A stretch of DNA of 64,000 nucleotides, taken from contig DIZF01000029.1 of the NCBI GenBank assembly GCA_002427815.1, forward strand, positions 63,745 through 127,744, written 5' to 3'. The notes below the pieces were generated by a model. It saw nothing but the letters and a program-made list of their open reading frames with translations, made no database searches and was not told where the DNA came from. Origin of the DNA: Ramlibacter tataouinensis. Lineage in GTDB: Bacteria; Pseudomonadota; Gammaproteobacteria; Burkholderiales; Burkholderiaceae_C. The translations under genes were made by a program, and so were the position numbers. Shown here in pieces: positions 37,183 through 45,312 of the stretch. Position 1 is the stretch's first letter. Every line of letters begins with the position of its first letter.

Positions 37183-37803
37183 TCAATGCAGGTGCCGGGG
37201 TCGGCGCCCGCCGCCGTGGCCGGCACCGCCGGTGCCGCGCGGCGGTTTGCCGATCTCGAGCGAATTCACCAGCTCGTCGAAGCGCTGGCTGAACAGCTTG
37301 TCGATCTCGGCCACCACCCCGCCGAGCTCCGCGCCGTCGAAATGGCGCTCCATCAGGTTCACGACGTCCTCGACCAGCAGGTCGCGCTGCACCTGCATGA
37401 TGGCCGCGGGCGTGGGTCCGACGAACATCATGACGAAATCGTCGCGCGACTCGGCCTCGGGCGACTCTTCTTCCTCGTCGAATTCCGCATCGTAGAAAGT
37501 GACCTCGATCGCCGCGCCCCGCTCGGCGAGCTCGTTGAGGCTCATGCACATCTCGTCGAGCGATTGGCGGAAATCCTCTTCGCCGGGCACCGTCCAGCAC
37601 ATGCGCAGAACGTGCTCGGTGGCGTCGAACTTGATCCCGGGTTCTTCCTCGTAGGAACTCTCGGCGCCGTCCGCGAGCGACTTCGCCCCGGCGTAGGCCC
37701 ACAAGGGTTTGAGCGCGTCCTGCAGCTGCGCGTAGGTCACGTCGGCACGTAGCGGGACATCGCCGTGGACGTGGATTTCGAATGGGGCGTTATAGCGTGA
37801 CAT
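37183..37803 (-). CDS. Conserved hypothetical acidic protein
   Basis: A 206-residue cytosolic protein without signal peptide or membrane segment. It starts MSRYNAPFEIHVHGDVPL, has an acidic middle (about residues 105-125, rich in Glu and Asp) and ends in a Gly/Arg/His-rich tail after residue 185. I recognise it as a type seen in Burkholderiales but with no known function. I choose ATG 37803; the frame is open 19 codons more upstream without a better ribosome-binding site. It is upstream of the decayed MFS gene on the same strand. Confidence 0.75.
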   Translation of the reverse strand: MSRYNAPFEIHVHGDVPLRADVTYAQLQDALKPLWAYAGAKSLADGAESSYEEEPGIKFDATEHVLRMCWTVPGEEDFRQSLDEMCMSLNELAERGAAIEVTFYDAEFDEEEESPEAESRDDFVMMFVGPTPAAIMQVQRDLLVEDVVNLMERHFDGAELGGVVAEIDKLFSQRFDELVNSLEIGKPPRGTGGAGHGGGRRPRHLH

Positions 37804-38011
37804 GTACCGAAGTTGATAGTGGCATGCCCGTGTGGGGCATGAATTTAGTACTTGATCCATTGTGCCACTGACGTCGCGCTGGCGAAGGGCAGGGACGGGC
37901 CGCGCCGACTGGATCCGGAGGGCCTCTGCCGAGAGCAGAAATGATCAACCGCCGGGCACAGGCGGTGCATCCGTTGAGCCTTGCTCAGGGAACAAGCGCC
38001 GCAGAACCCCG

Positions 38012-38206
38012 TTACGGGCCAGAACCTTTGTCCTGACCGTTGGCCTTGTCGCGCTGGCTCTTCCATTCCTGGTAGCAATCCAAACCGCAGAAATACACGA
38101 CATAGTCGGTCGCTTCTGGAACCGCCGCTTCGGACCTCGGCACTTCCTTCAGGCACATTTCACACGCGACGTACTCAACGTCCGGTAATTCGACAGCAGT
38201 AGTCAT
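38012..38206 (-). CDS. Small Cys4 protein, DUF3330-type
   Basis: A 64-residue protein with two Cys pairs, C15-x2-C18 and C40-x3-C44 (CEMC, then FCGLDC), matching the small DUF3330 zinc-ribbon or TRASH-like proteins. Family members are best known from mercury transposons of the Tn21 group, but no transposase or mer gene is near. GGAGGTG before ATG 38206 is a strong ribosome-binding site. Metal binding is inferred from the Cys pattern; function is unknown. Confidence 0.75.
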   Translation of the reverse strand: MTTAVELPDVEYVACEMCLKEVPRSEAAVPEATDYVVYFCGLDCYQEWKSQRDKANGQDKGSGP

Positions 38207-38477
38207 GGGGCACCTCCGACACTCAACTTCTCACCGAGCTGTCCTTCGGAGCTCCCATCACGCGGCGGCGGTCCATTGAACCCTTACGCTGGATATGGCG
38301 CATCGCATTCCCATCGGCCTGCGGTCTCCCGCCCCGGCGTCGGGTCCACCAGCCGCCCGCTTGACAAGGTTGCCGGCGAGCGCGGTATCTGCAATATAGC
38401 CCCGTTGTCGAAAACATCCACTCGCAGGGGCGTGTGTCACTTCTGTCCTCTGGCGTGCCGGTCGTGCCGGCAACACC
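38207..38477. other. 271-base gap with no recognised gene
   Basis: Between the Cys4 gene and tRNA-Leu I see no convincing coding frame, RNA gene or terminator with a T run. A short GCCGG / CCGGC inverted repeat near 38459-38472 is the only structure. Confidence 0.4.
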
Positions 38478-38570
38478 TGGTGCCTCGAGCCGGACTTGAA
38501 CCGGCACGCCGCCTAACGGCTAAGCGGCGGATTTTAAGTCCGCTGTGTCTACCAATTTCACCATCGAGGC
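38478..38570 (-). tRNA. tRNA-Leu(TAA)
   Basis: Acceptor arms GCCTCGA / TCGAGGC with encoded CCA, anticodon TAA in the loop CTTAAAA, a long variable arm typical of tRNA-Leu and a GGTTCAAGTCC T-arm. It is the last of three minus-strand tRNA genes. Confidence 0.95.
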
Positions 38571-38597
38571 TCAACGGCATTGTGAAACAAAAACGAA

Positions 38598-38628
38598 ACA
38601 GCCCCGGCAACGATGTTGGCGGGGCTGT
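38598..38628 (-). terminator. Terminator between tRNA-Cys and tRNA-Leu
   Basis: On the minus strand a hairpin ACAGCCCCG-CCAAC / GTTGC-CGGGGCTGT is followed by TTCGTTTTTG, a good intrinsic terminator placed six bases after tRNA-Cys. Confidence 0.75.
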
Positions 38629-38633
38629 GACAC

Positions 38634-38707
38634 TGGAGGCGCGGCCCGGAGTCGAACCGGGCTGATCGGATTTGCAATCCGGTGCATAACCGCTTTGCTA
38701 CCGCGCC
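38634..38707 (-). tRNA. tRNA-Cys(GCA)
   Basis: A 74-base cloverleaf with acceptor GGCGCGG / CCGCGCC, anticodon GCA in ATTGCAAAT, T-arm GGTTCGACTCC and encoded CCA. Confidence 0.95.
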
Positions 38708-38716
38708 ATGAGGCCA

Positions 38717-38745
38717 TGAAAAAGGGAAGCCTGGGCTTCCCTTCT
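38717..38745 (-). terminator. Terminator between tRNA-Gly and tRNA-Cys
   Basis: On the minus strand AAGGGAAGCC and GGCTTCCCTT pair around a two-base loop and run into TTTTT. It lies nine bases after tRNA-Gly, so each tRNA seems to be transcribed or ended separately. Confidence 0.75.
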
Positions 38746-38753
38746 TCTAGGTC

Positions 38754-38829
38754 TGGAGCGGGAAAAGAGTCTCGAACTCTCGACCTCAACCTTGGCAAGG
38801 TTGCGCTCTACCAACTGAGCTATTCCCGC
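38754..38829 (-). tRNA. tRNA-Gly(GCC)
   Basis: A 76-base cloverleaf with acceptor GCGGGAA / TTCCCGC, D-arm AGCTCAGTTGGTAGAGC, anticodon GCC in CTTGCCAAG and encoded CCA. It lies 49 bases after the lon stop on the same strand. Confidence 0.96.
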
Positions 38830-38878
38830 AATTCAAGCTTTGAATTATATCGCAATTCAGGGCGCCTACGGCGCCGCG

Positions 38879-41317
38879 TCAGTGCTTCACCGAGACCGGC
38901 GCACCGGCCGGCTTCGCCTCCGGCGCCGCGGGCGCGATCGGCGTGGCCGAAGCGGCGGGCTCCTCGTCCGGCAATGGCGTGGGCTGCCGTTCGAGCGCCA
39001 CCTCCAGCACCTTGTCGATCCACTTCACCGGCACGATTTCCAGGCCCTGCTTCACGTTCTCCGGAATTTCCTGCAGGTCCTTGGCGTTCTCTTCGGGGAT
39101 CAGGACGGTCTTGATGCCGCCACGCAGGGCCGCCAGCAGTTTTTCCTTCAGCCCGCCGATCGCCGTCACTTCGCCGCGCAAGGTGATCTCGCCTGTCATC
39201 GCGACGTCGGCACGCACCGGAATGCCGGTGAGTGCGGAAACAATGGCCGTGGTCATTGCCGCACCCGCGCTCGGACCGTCCTTGGGCGTGGCGCCGTCGG
39301 GCACGTGGATGTGCATGTCCTTCTTTTCGAACACCTCGTCCGCAATGCCCAGACCGCGCGAGCGGCTGCGCACGACCGTGCGTGCGGCCGCTACCGATTC
39401 CTTCATCACGTCGCCCAGCGAGCCGGTGGTGGTGAACACACCCTTGCCCGGCATCAGCGCGGCTTCGATGGTCAGCAGGTCGCCGCCCACCTCGGTCCAC
39501 GCCAGGCCGACCACCTGCCCGACCTGGTTCTGCTGTTCCGCCCGGCCGTAGTTGAACTTGCGCACGCCCAGGAAGTCGTTGAGGTTCTCGCCATTCACCA
39601 CAACCTTCGGCGTCATTTTCTTGAGCTGCAGCCCCTTGATCACCTTGCGGCAGATCTTGGACAGCTCGCGCTCGAGCGAACGCACGCCGGCCTCGCGGGT
39701 GTAGTAGCGCACGATGTCGCGAATCGCCTCTTCCGAGACCAACAGCTCTTCTTCCCTCACGCCGTTGTTCTTCATCTGCTTGGGCAGCAGGTACTTGATG
39801 GCGATGTTGGTCTTCTCGTCCTCGGTGTAGCCGGCCAGCCGGATCACTTCCATCCGGTCCAGCAGGGCCGGCGGAATGTTCATCGAATTCGACGTCGCCA
39901 CGAACATCACGTCCGACAGGTCGAAGTCGACCTCGACGTAGTGGTCGCCGAAAGTGTGGTTCTGCTCCGGGTCCAGCACCTCCAGCAGCGCACTGGACGG
40001 GTCACCCCGGAAATCCGTGCCCAGCTTGTCGATCTCGTCCAGCAGGAACAGCGGGTTGCGCGTGCCCACCTTGGACAGACTTTGCAGCACCTTGCCCGGC
40101 AACGCGCCGATGTAGGTGCGGCGGTGGCCGCGGATCTCGGCTTCATCGCGCATGCCCCCCAGCGCCATGCGCACGTACTTGCGGCCGGTGGCCTTGGCGA
40201 TCGACTGGCCCAGCGAGGTCTTGCCCACGCCGGGCGGCCCGACCAGGCAGAGAATCGGTGCCTTGAGCTTGTCGACGCGCTTCTGCACCGCGAGGTACTC
40301 GAGAATGCGGTCCTTGACCTTTTCGAGGCCGTAGTGGTCCTCGTTGAGCACTTCCTCGGCGTGCCCGAGGTCGTGCTTGATCTTGGTCTTCTTGGCCCAG
40401 GGCAGGCCCGTGAGCACGTCGATGTAGTTGCGCACCACCGTCGCTTCGGCCGACATGGGTGACATCAGCTTGAGCTTCTTGAGTTCGCCGTCGGCCTTCT
40501 TCTTGGCCTCCTTGGGCATCTTGGCGGCCTTGATCTTCTTTTCGATCTCTTCGATGTCCGCGCCCTCTTCACCCTCGCCCAGTTCCTTCTGGATCGCCTT
40601 GACCTGCTCGTTGAGGTAGAAGTCGCGCTGGTTCTTCTCCATCTGGCGCTTGACGCGGCCGCGGATCTTCTTGTCGACGTTCAGGATGTCGACCTCGCGC
40701 TCGATCTGCTCGAACAGGTTCTCCAGGCGCAGCTTGACGTCGGCCAGGTCCAGCACGATCTGCTTGTTGTCGAGCTTGAGCGGCAGGTGCGCCGCGATGG
40801 TGTCGGCCAGGCGGCCCGGGTCGTCGATGCTGGAGATCGAGGTGAGGATTTCCGGCGGGATCTTCTTGTTGAGTTTGACGTACTGGTCGAACTGCTGCAT
40901 CACCGCGCGGCGCAGCGCCTCGATCTCGCTGGACTTCGGGTCCTTTTCGGCCGGGTCCACCGGGGTGACATTGGCGGTGAAGTGTTCCTCGCCGTCCTCG
41001 ATCTGATTGACCCGGGCGCGTTGCTGGCCTTCGACCAGCACCTTCACGGTACCGTCGGGCAACTTGAGCATCTGCAGGATGGTGGAGATGCAGCCGACCT
41101 CGAACATGTCGGAGACCGAAGGCTCGTCCTTGGCGGCGGCTTTCTGGGCAACCAGCATGATGCGGCGCTCCGCCTCCATGGCCGCCTCGAGCGCCTTGAT
41201 GCTCTTGGGCCGACCCACGAACAGCGGAATGACCATGTGCGGGAAGACCACCACATCCCGCAACGGCAGCAGCGGCAGGTCGAGGGGGGTAGCGGGCAAT
41301 GGAACGTGTCCGGACAT
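38879..41317 (-). CDS. lon: ATP-dependent protease Lon
   Basis: An 812-residue LonA protease. The N-terminal substrate domain starts LPLLPLRDVVVFPHMVIPLF. The AAA+ domain has Walker A GPPGVGKTSLGQS (about residue 360), and the protease domain has the catalytic Ser in KDGPSAGAAMTTA and Lys in RGEVTAIGGLKEK. ATG 41317 follows AAGGAT. It degrades misfolded and regulatory proteins. It is the last of the tig-clpP-clpX-lon series; a sigma-32-like promoter lies directly upstream. The C-terminal tail is Ala/Pro-rich and variable. Confidence 0.98.
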   Translation of the reverse strand: MSGHVPLPATPLDLPLLPLRDVVVFPHMVIPLFVGRPKSIKALEAAMEAERRIMLVAQKAAAKDEPSVSDMFEVGCISTILQMLKLPDGTVKVLVEGQQRARVNQIEDGEEHFTANVTPVDPAEKDPKSSEIEALRRAVMQQFDQYVKLNKKIPPEILTSISSIDDPGRLADTIAAHLPLKLDNKQIVLDLADVKLRLENLFEQIEREVDILNVDKKIRGRVKRQMEKNQRDFYLNEQVKAIQKELGEGEEGADIEEIEKKIKAAKMPKEAKKKADGELKKLKLMSPMSAEATVVRNYIDVLTGLPWAKKTKIKHDLGHAEEVLNEDHYGLEKVKDRILEYLAVQKRVDKLKAPILCLVGPPGVGKTSLGQSIAKATGRKYVRMALGGMRDEAEIRGHRRTYIGALPGKVLQSLSKVGTRNPLFLLDEIDKLGTDFRGDPSSALLEVLDPEQNHTFGDHYVEVDFDLSDVMFVATSNSMNIPPALLDRMEVIRLAGYTEDEKTNIAIKYLLPKQMKNNGVREEELLVSEEAIRDIVRYYTREAGVRSLERELSKICRKVIKGLQLKKMTPKVVVNGENLNDFLGVRKFNYGRAEQQNQVGQVVGLAWTEVGGDLLTIEAALMPGKGVFTTTGSLGDVMKESVAAARTVVRSRSRGLGIADEVFEKKDMHIHVPDGATPKDGPSAGAAMTTAIVSALTGIPVRADVAMTGEITLRGEVTAIGGLKEKLLAALRGGIKTVLIPEENAKDLQEIPENVKQGLEIVPVKWIDKVLEVALERQPTPLPDEEPAASATPIAPAAPEAKPAGAPVSVKH

Positions 41318-41344
41318 CGGGAATCCTTTTGGTTTACCAGTCGA

Positions 41345-41372
41345 ATATGGACCGGATCGGGCAATTTTCAAC
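41345..41372 (-). promoter_or_regulatory. Sigma-32-like heat-shock promoter of lon
   Basis: On the minus strand GTTGAAA (41372-41366) and GTCCATAT (41352-41345) are 13 bases apart; the sigma-32 consensus is CTTGAAA-N13/14-CCCCATNT (6 of 7 and 5-6 of 7 matches). The start point would be about 20 bases before the lon ATG. The overlapping TTGAAA-N16-CATATT could also serve sigma-70. Confidence 0.65.
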
Positions 41373-41495
41373 CCGCCGGGACGGGAATGCGGTGGGCAGG
41401 GTTGTATCCGTTCGAAAGTTGACTGGCCCGGGACTACGGCTCGGCACGCCCTGCCCCCGGGAAGTGCGGCCCACGCGCAGGCCGCAGCGCACCGG

Positions 41496-42761
41496 TCAGG
41501 CCTTCTTGGCGGCTTCCCGGTAGACCAGCAAGGGCGGCTTGTTTTCCTCGATCGTCGATTCGTCGACCACCACCTTGTCGACGTTGGCCGTGTTGGGCAG
41601 TTCGAACATCGTGTCGATCAGCGCCTGCTCCAGGATGGAGCGCAGCCCGCGGGCTCCGGTCTTGCGGTTCAGGGCCTTGCGGGCAATGGCGCGCAACGCG
41701 CTCGGGCGAATCTCCAGGTCCACCCCCTCCATGGCCAGCAGCTTGCCGTACTGTTTGACCAGGGCATTCTTGGGCTCGGTCAGGATCCGCACCAGCGCGT
41801 CCTCGCTCAGCTCCGACAGCGTGGCGACCACCGGCATCCGCCCGACCAGTTCGGGGATCAGGCCGAACTTGATCAGGTCTTCCGGCTCCACCTCGCGGAA
41901 CACGTCGGTGAGGCTGCGCTGCGCCTTGCTCTTCACCGTTGCGCCAAAACCGATGCCGGAGGACTCGGTGCGTTGTTCGATGACTTTTTCCAGGCCCGAG
42001 AAGGCGCCGCCGCAGATAAACAGGATGTTGGTGGTGTCGATCTGCAGGAAATCCTGGTTCGGATGCTTGCGGCCACCCTGCGGCGGGACACTGGCCATCG
42101 TTCCTTCGATAAGCTTGAGCAGCGCCTGCTGGACGCCCTCGCCCGACACATCACGGGTGATCGACGGGTTGTCGGACTTGCGCGAGATCTTGTCGATCTC
42201 GTCGATGTAGACGATGCCGCGCTGGGCCCGCTCGACCTCGTAGTTGCAACTTTGCAGCAGCTTCTGGATGATGTTCTCGACGTCCTCGCCCACGTAGCCG
42301 GCCTCGGTGAGCGTGGTCGCATCGGCCATGACGAAGGGGACATCGAGCATGCGCGCCAGCGTCTGCGCCAGCAGCGTCTTGCCCGAGCCGGTGGGGCCGA
42401 TCAGCAGGATGTTGCTCTTGGTGAGCTCGACGTCGTCCTTCTTCGCCTTTTCCTTGTGCCGCAACCGCTTGTAGTGGTTGTAGACGGCGACCGACAGCCC
42501 CCGCTTGGCCGGCTCCTGGCCGATCACATAGTTGTCGAGGTTGGCCTTGATTTCGCTCGGCGTGGGCAGGTCACCGCGCGACTCGCGCGTGCCGTCGGAC
42601 GTGGGGATCTCGTCGCGAATGATCTCATTGCACAGGTCGATGCATTCGTCGCAGATGAAGACCGAAGGCCCGGCGATCAGTTTCTTGACCTCATGCTGGC
42701 TCTTGCCGCAGAAGGAGCAGTAAAGGGTTTTCTCGCTGGAAGAGCCTTTTTTCTCGGCCAT
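41496..42761 (-). CDS. clpX: Clp protease ATP-binding subunit ClpX
   Basis: A 421-residue AAA+ unfoldase. The N-terminal zinc-binding domain has CSFC and CDEC at about residues 16-40. Walker A LIGPTGSGKTLLAQTLAR lies near 118-135 and the ClpP-docking IGF loop appears as IGF in the stretch SSGIGFGATVK. It unfolds tagged proteins and feeds them to ClpP. It starts 188 bases after clpP, a longer gap than usual, with a probable terminator region between. Confidence 0.98.
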   Translation of the reverse strand: MAEKKGSSSEKTLYCSFCGKSQHEVKKLIAGPSVFICDECIDLCNEIIRDEIPTSDGTRESRGDLPTPSEIKANLDNYVIGQEPAKRGLSVAVYNHYKRLRHKEKAKKDDVELTKSNILLIGPTGSGKTLLAQTLARMLDVPFVMADATTLTEAGYVGEDVENIIQKLLQSCNYEVERAQRGIVYIDEIDKISRKSDNPSITRDVSGEGVQQALLKLIEGTMASVPPQGGRKHPNQDFLQIDTTNILFICGGAFSGLEKVIEQRTESSGIGFGATVKSKAQRSLTDVFREVEPEDLIKFGLIPELVGRMPVVATLSELSEDALVRILTEPKNALVKQYGKLLAMEGVDLEIRPSALRAIARKALNRKTGARGLRSILEQALIDTMFELPNTANVDKVVVDESTIEENKPPLLVYREAAKKA

Positions 42762-42860
42762 GGGTCCTGCCTAAGTGACTTGAGATTCAATGATAACCAA
42801 ATAAAGCGGGTGCCCCAGGCTGGCGCCGGGAGCGTGGCTTTTCGGTGGGCGGACGCGCTG

Positions 42861-42906
42861 AAAAAACAACGGCGCCGCCGGGGTCACGGCAACGCAAATT
42901 GCCGTG
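42861..42906 (-). terminator. Hairpin plus T run downstream of clpP
   Basis: On the minus strand CACGGCAA / TTGCCGTG pair around a six-base loop (42885-42906), followed by a GC-rich segment and then TTTTTT (42866-42861). The hairpin is 18 bases from the T run, so it is not a textbook terminator, but partial termination between clpP and clpX is plausible. Confidence 0.45.
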
Positions 42907-42949
42907 GTGCAACCGGCTTTTCCGGACCGCCGGGCCGGCGCCGGGCTCG

Positions 42950-43558
42950 TCAGGGCCGCTTGGAGATCACCTGGTCCACGAGGCCGTAGTCCTTGGCCTC
43001 GTCGGCCGACAGGAAGAAGTCGCGCTCGGTGTCGCGTTCGATCTTCTCCAGCGGCTGGCCGGTGCGCTCGGCCAGGATCTTGTTCAGCTGGGCGCGGGTC
43101 TTCAGGATGTCGCGGGCATGGATCTCGATGTCGGTCGCCTGCCCCTGCATGCCGCCGAGCGGCTGGTGGATCATCACTTTCGAGTTGGGCAGCGAAAACC
43201 GCTTGCCCTTGGCGCCCGCGGCCAGCAGGAAAGCGCCCATGCTCGCAGCCATGCCGGTGCACAGGGTGGACACGTCGGGCTTGATGAAGTTCATCGTGTC
43301 GAAGATGGCCATGCCGGCGCTGACGCTCCCGCCCGGGGAGTTGATATAGAAGGACACGTCCTTGTCCGGATTTTCGCTTTCCAGGAACAGGAGCTGGGCC
43401 ACCACCAGGTTGGCCGTCTGGTCGTTCACCGGGCCCACCAGGAAAATCACCCGCTCGCGCAGCAGGCGCGAATAGATGTCGTACGACCGTTCACCCCGGC
43501 CGGACTGCTCGATGACGATCGGCACCAGGCCAAGGGCCTGGGTTTCAAGTGAACTCAT
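42950..43558 (-). CDS. clpP: ATP-dependent Clp protease proteolytic subunit ClpP
   Basis: A 202-residue serine protease. The catalytic Ser is in TGMAASMGAFLLAAG (about residue 100), His in SKVMIHQPLGG (about 125) and the Asp in the ERDTERDFFLSADEA region. ATG 43558 opens MSSLETQALGLVPIVIEQ, the normal length for ClpP including its short propeptide. It forms the double heptamer capped by ClpX. A sigma-32-like promoter lies 53-80 bases upstream. Confidence 0.98.
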   Translation of the reverse strand: MSSLETQALGLVPIVIEQSGRGERSYDIYSRLLRERVIFLVGPVNDQTANLVVAQLLFLESENPDKDVSFYINSPGGSVSAGMAIFDTMNFIKPDVSTLCTGMAASMGAFLLAAGAKGKRFSLPNSKVMIHQPLGGMQGQATDIEIHARDILKTRAQLNKILAERTGQPLEKIERDTERDFFLSADEAKDYGLVDQVISKRP

Positions 43559-43610
43559 GGGGAAGACTCCGTGTACTGGGACTATGCTGGCTGTACTGTA
43601 TCGCCAAAGC

Positions 43611-43638
43611 AGATGGGGCCGGCGGTGCGGACTGCAAG
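43611..43638 (-). promoter_or_regulatory. Sigma-32-like heat-shock promoter of clpP
   Basis: On the minus strand CTTGCAG (43638-43632) and CCCCATCT (43618-43611) are 13 bases apart. The second element matches the sigma-32 -10 consensus CCCCATNT exactly; the first has 5 of 7. It lies between tig and clpP and would start transcripts about 45 bases before the clpP ATG. Confidence 0.65.
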
Positions 43639-43688
43639 ACCGCACTCGCCTGATCGGACGTCCGGCGCCGCGTTGGCGCCGCAAGACG

Positions 43689-44999
43689 TCAGGACTGGCC
43701 CATCAGCTCCTCGAACGAGACCGGCTTGTCCACAACCTTGGCCCTGGACAGCACGAACTGGGTGACATTATTCTCGATCACGATGGCTTCCACCTCGGCC
43801 AGGCGGCGGTTGTCGCTGTAGTACCAGCGCACCACATCGGCCGGCTTTTCATAGCTCGCCGCCAGCTCCTCCACGTGGGTCTTGATCTGCTCGGGTTTGG
43901 CGTGCAGGTCATGCGCCCGGACCAGCTCGGCCACGACCAGGCCCAGCCGCACCCGTCGTTCAGCCTGGGGCCGGAACATGTCATCGGGAATCGGCGCCTT
44001 GTCCGCGTCCTTCATGCCACGCTGCTTCAGGTCGGCGCGGGCCCCTTCGATCATGCGGTCGACCTCGGCCTGCACGCTCGACTTCGGCAGGTCCAGCTCG
44101 GCCTTGGACACCAGCGCATCCATGACGCCCTGCTTGTTGCGGGCCAGCAAGCGAAACCTGACTTCGCGCTCGAGGTTCTTGCGGATGTCGGCGCGCAGGC
44201 CTTCCACCGTTGCGTCGGCAATGCCCAGCGACTTGGCCAGGGCCTCGTTGACCTCGGGCAGGTGCGCCGCTTCGATCTTCTTGATGGTGACCATGAAGTC
44301 CGCCTGCTTGCCCGCCACGTCCTTGCCGTGGTAGTCGGCCGGGAAGGCCAGCGGGAAAGTCTTGCTCTCGCCGGCTTTCATGCCGCGCACCGCTTCCTCG
44401 AATTCCTTGAGCATCTGGCCCTCGCCCACCACGAACTGGAAGTCGTCGGCCTTGCCGCCCTGGAACGGCTCCCCGTCGATCTTGCCCTCGAAGTCGACCG
44501 TCACCCGGTCGCCCTCCGCAGCGGCGGCGTCATGCGGGCGCTGTGCAAAAGTGCGGCGCTGCTTGCGCAGGATTTCCAGCGTCTTGTCGACGGCGCTTTC
44601 GCTCACCTCGGCGCTGAGCTTTTCGACTTCGGCGGTGGCCAGGTCGGCGATCTTCACTTCGGGAAAGACTTCGAACACGGCGTCAAAGGCCAGTTCGCCC
44701 TCGGCCGACTGTTCCTTTTCAGTGATCTTGGGCTGGCCGGCCACGCGCAGCTTGGCCTCGTTGGCGGCCTGGGCGAACGCCTCCCCCACCTTGTCGTTCA
44801 TCACTTCGTAGTGCACCGAGTAGCCGTAGCGCTGGGTCACCACATTCATCGGCACCTTGCCCGGGCGGAAACCGTCCATCTTGACGGTACGCGCCAGGCG
44901 CTTCAGGCGGGAGTCGACTTCGGACTGGATCACATTGACGGGCAGCGTCAGCGTGATCTTGCGTTCCAGCTTGTCGAGGGTTTCTACGTTCACGGCCAT
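43689..44999 (-). CDS. tig: Trigger factor
   Basis: A 436-residue ribosome-bound chaperone. The N-terminal ribosome-binding domain has the signature-like loop GFRPGKVPMNVV near residue 45. The FKBP-type prolyl isomerase domain (about 160-245) includes GDRVTVDFEGKIDGEPFQGG and FPADYHGKDVAGK, and a helical C-terminal domain follows. It helps nascent chains fold. ATG 44999 is the right start; the open frame continues upstream, but there it only reads through tRNA-Leu. Confidence 0.97.
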   Translation of the reverse strand: MAVNVETLDKLERKITLTLPVNVIQSEVDSRLKRLARTVKMDGFRPGKVPMNVVTQRYGYSVHYEVMNDKVGEAFAQAANEAKLRVAGQPKITEKEQSAEGELAFDAVFEVFPEVKIADLATAEVEKLSAEVSESAVDKTLEILRKQRRTFAQRPHDAAAAEGDRVTVDFEGKIDGEPFQGGKADDFQFVVGEGQMLKEFEEAVRGMKAGESKTFPLAFPADYHGKDVAGKQADFMVTIKKIEAAHLPEVNEALAKSLGIADATVEGLRADIRKNLEREVRFRLLARNKQGVMDALVSKAELDLPKSSVQAEVDRMIEGARADLKQRGMKDADKAPIPDDMFRPQAERRVRLGLVVAELVRAHDLHAKPEQIKTHVEELAASYEKPADVVRWYYSDNRRLAEVEAIVIENNVTQFVLSRAKVVDKPVSFEELMGQS

Positions 45000-45026
45000 G
45001 TTGCTCTCTCTTGAAATAAAGGTGTC

Positions 45027-45113
45027 TGGTGCGCGGGGGGGGACTCGAACCCCCACGCCATTGCTGGCGTCAGGACCTAAACCTGGTGCGTCTACCAATT
45101 TCGCCACCCGCGC
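45027..45113 (-). tRNA. tRNA-Leu(TAG)
   Basis: An 87-base tRNA with acceptor GCGCGGG / CCCGCGC, anticodon TAG in GTTTAGGTC, long variable arm and encoded CCA. It lies 27 bases upstream of tig on the same strand, so the two may share a transcript. Confidence 0.95.
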
Positions 45114-45129
45114 TGAGCTGAAAACCAGA

Positions 45130-45160
45130 GCGGGCGCTCAGGAGATCCCTGACCGCCCGC
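45130..45160. repeat. GC-rich inverted repeat between tRNA-Leu and hpnC
   Basis: GCGGGCGCTCAGG (45130-45142) pairs with CCTGACCGCCCGC (45148-45160) with one mismatch and a five-base loop. It lies between two divergent units, just upstream of tRNA-Leu, so it does not end an obvious gene. It could be a bidirectional insulator, or a terminator for transcripts running into the hpn promoter. Confidence 0.5.
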
Positions 45161-45312
45161 CCAAATTCGGTCAACCTTCTATTTTACGCGGGAACAGCCG
45201 ACACACCCCCGGCCCTCGCGGCTCGGACCTCGCCACCACCCCAAGAGGTCCCGGCTTGACCGGCTGTCAAGGCGCAGGGCATGACACGCTGGCGCAAGCG
45301 ACAATCCCGCCG

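Noticed and set aside
38276..38665. A 129-codon plus-strand frame over the tRNA-Leu region.
   Set aside because: It crosses tRNA-Leu on the other strand, has no family-like sequence and no ribosome-binding site.
45000..45107. N-terminal extension of trigger factor (36 codons upstream of ATG 44999).
   Set aside because: It reads through tRNA-Leu; this peptide is a known artefact of tRNA-Leu translated in frame.
45256..45270. TTGAC-N5-GTCAA upstream of hpnC as an FNR box.
   Set aside because: The spacer is five bases rather than four and the inner bases do not match ATCAA. hpn genes are also not typical FNR targets.
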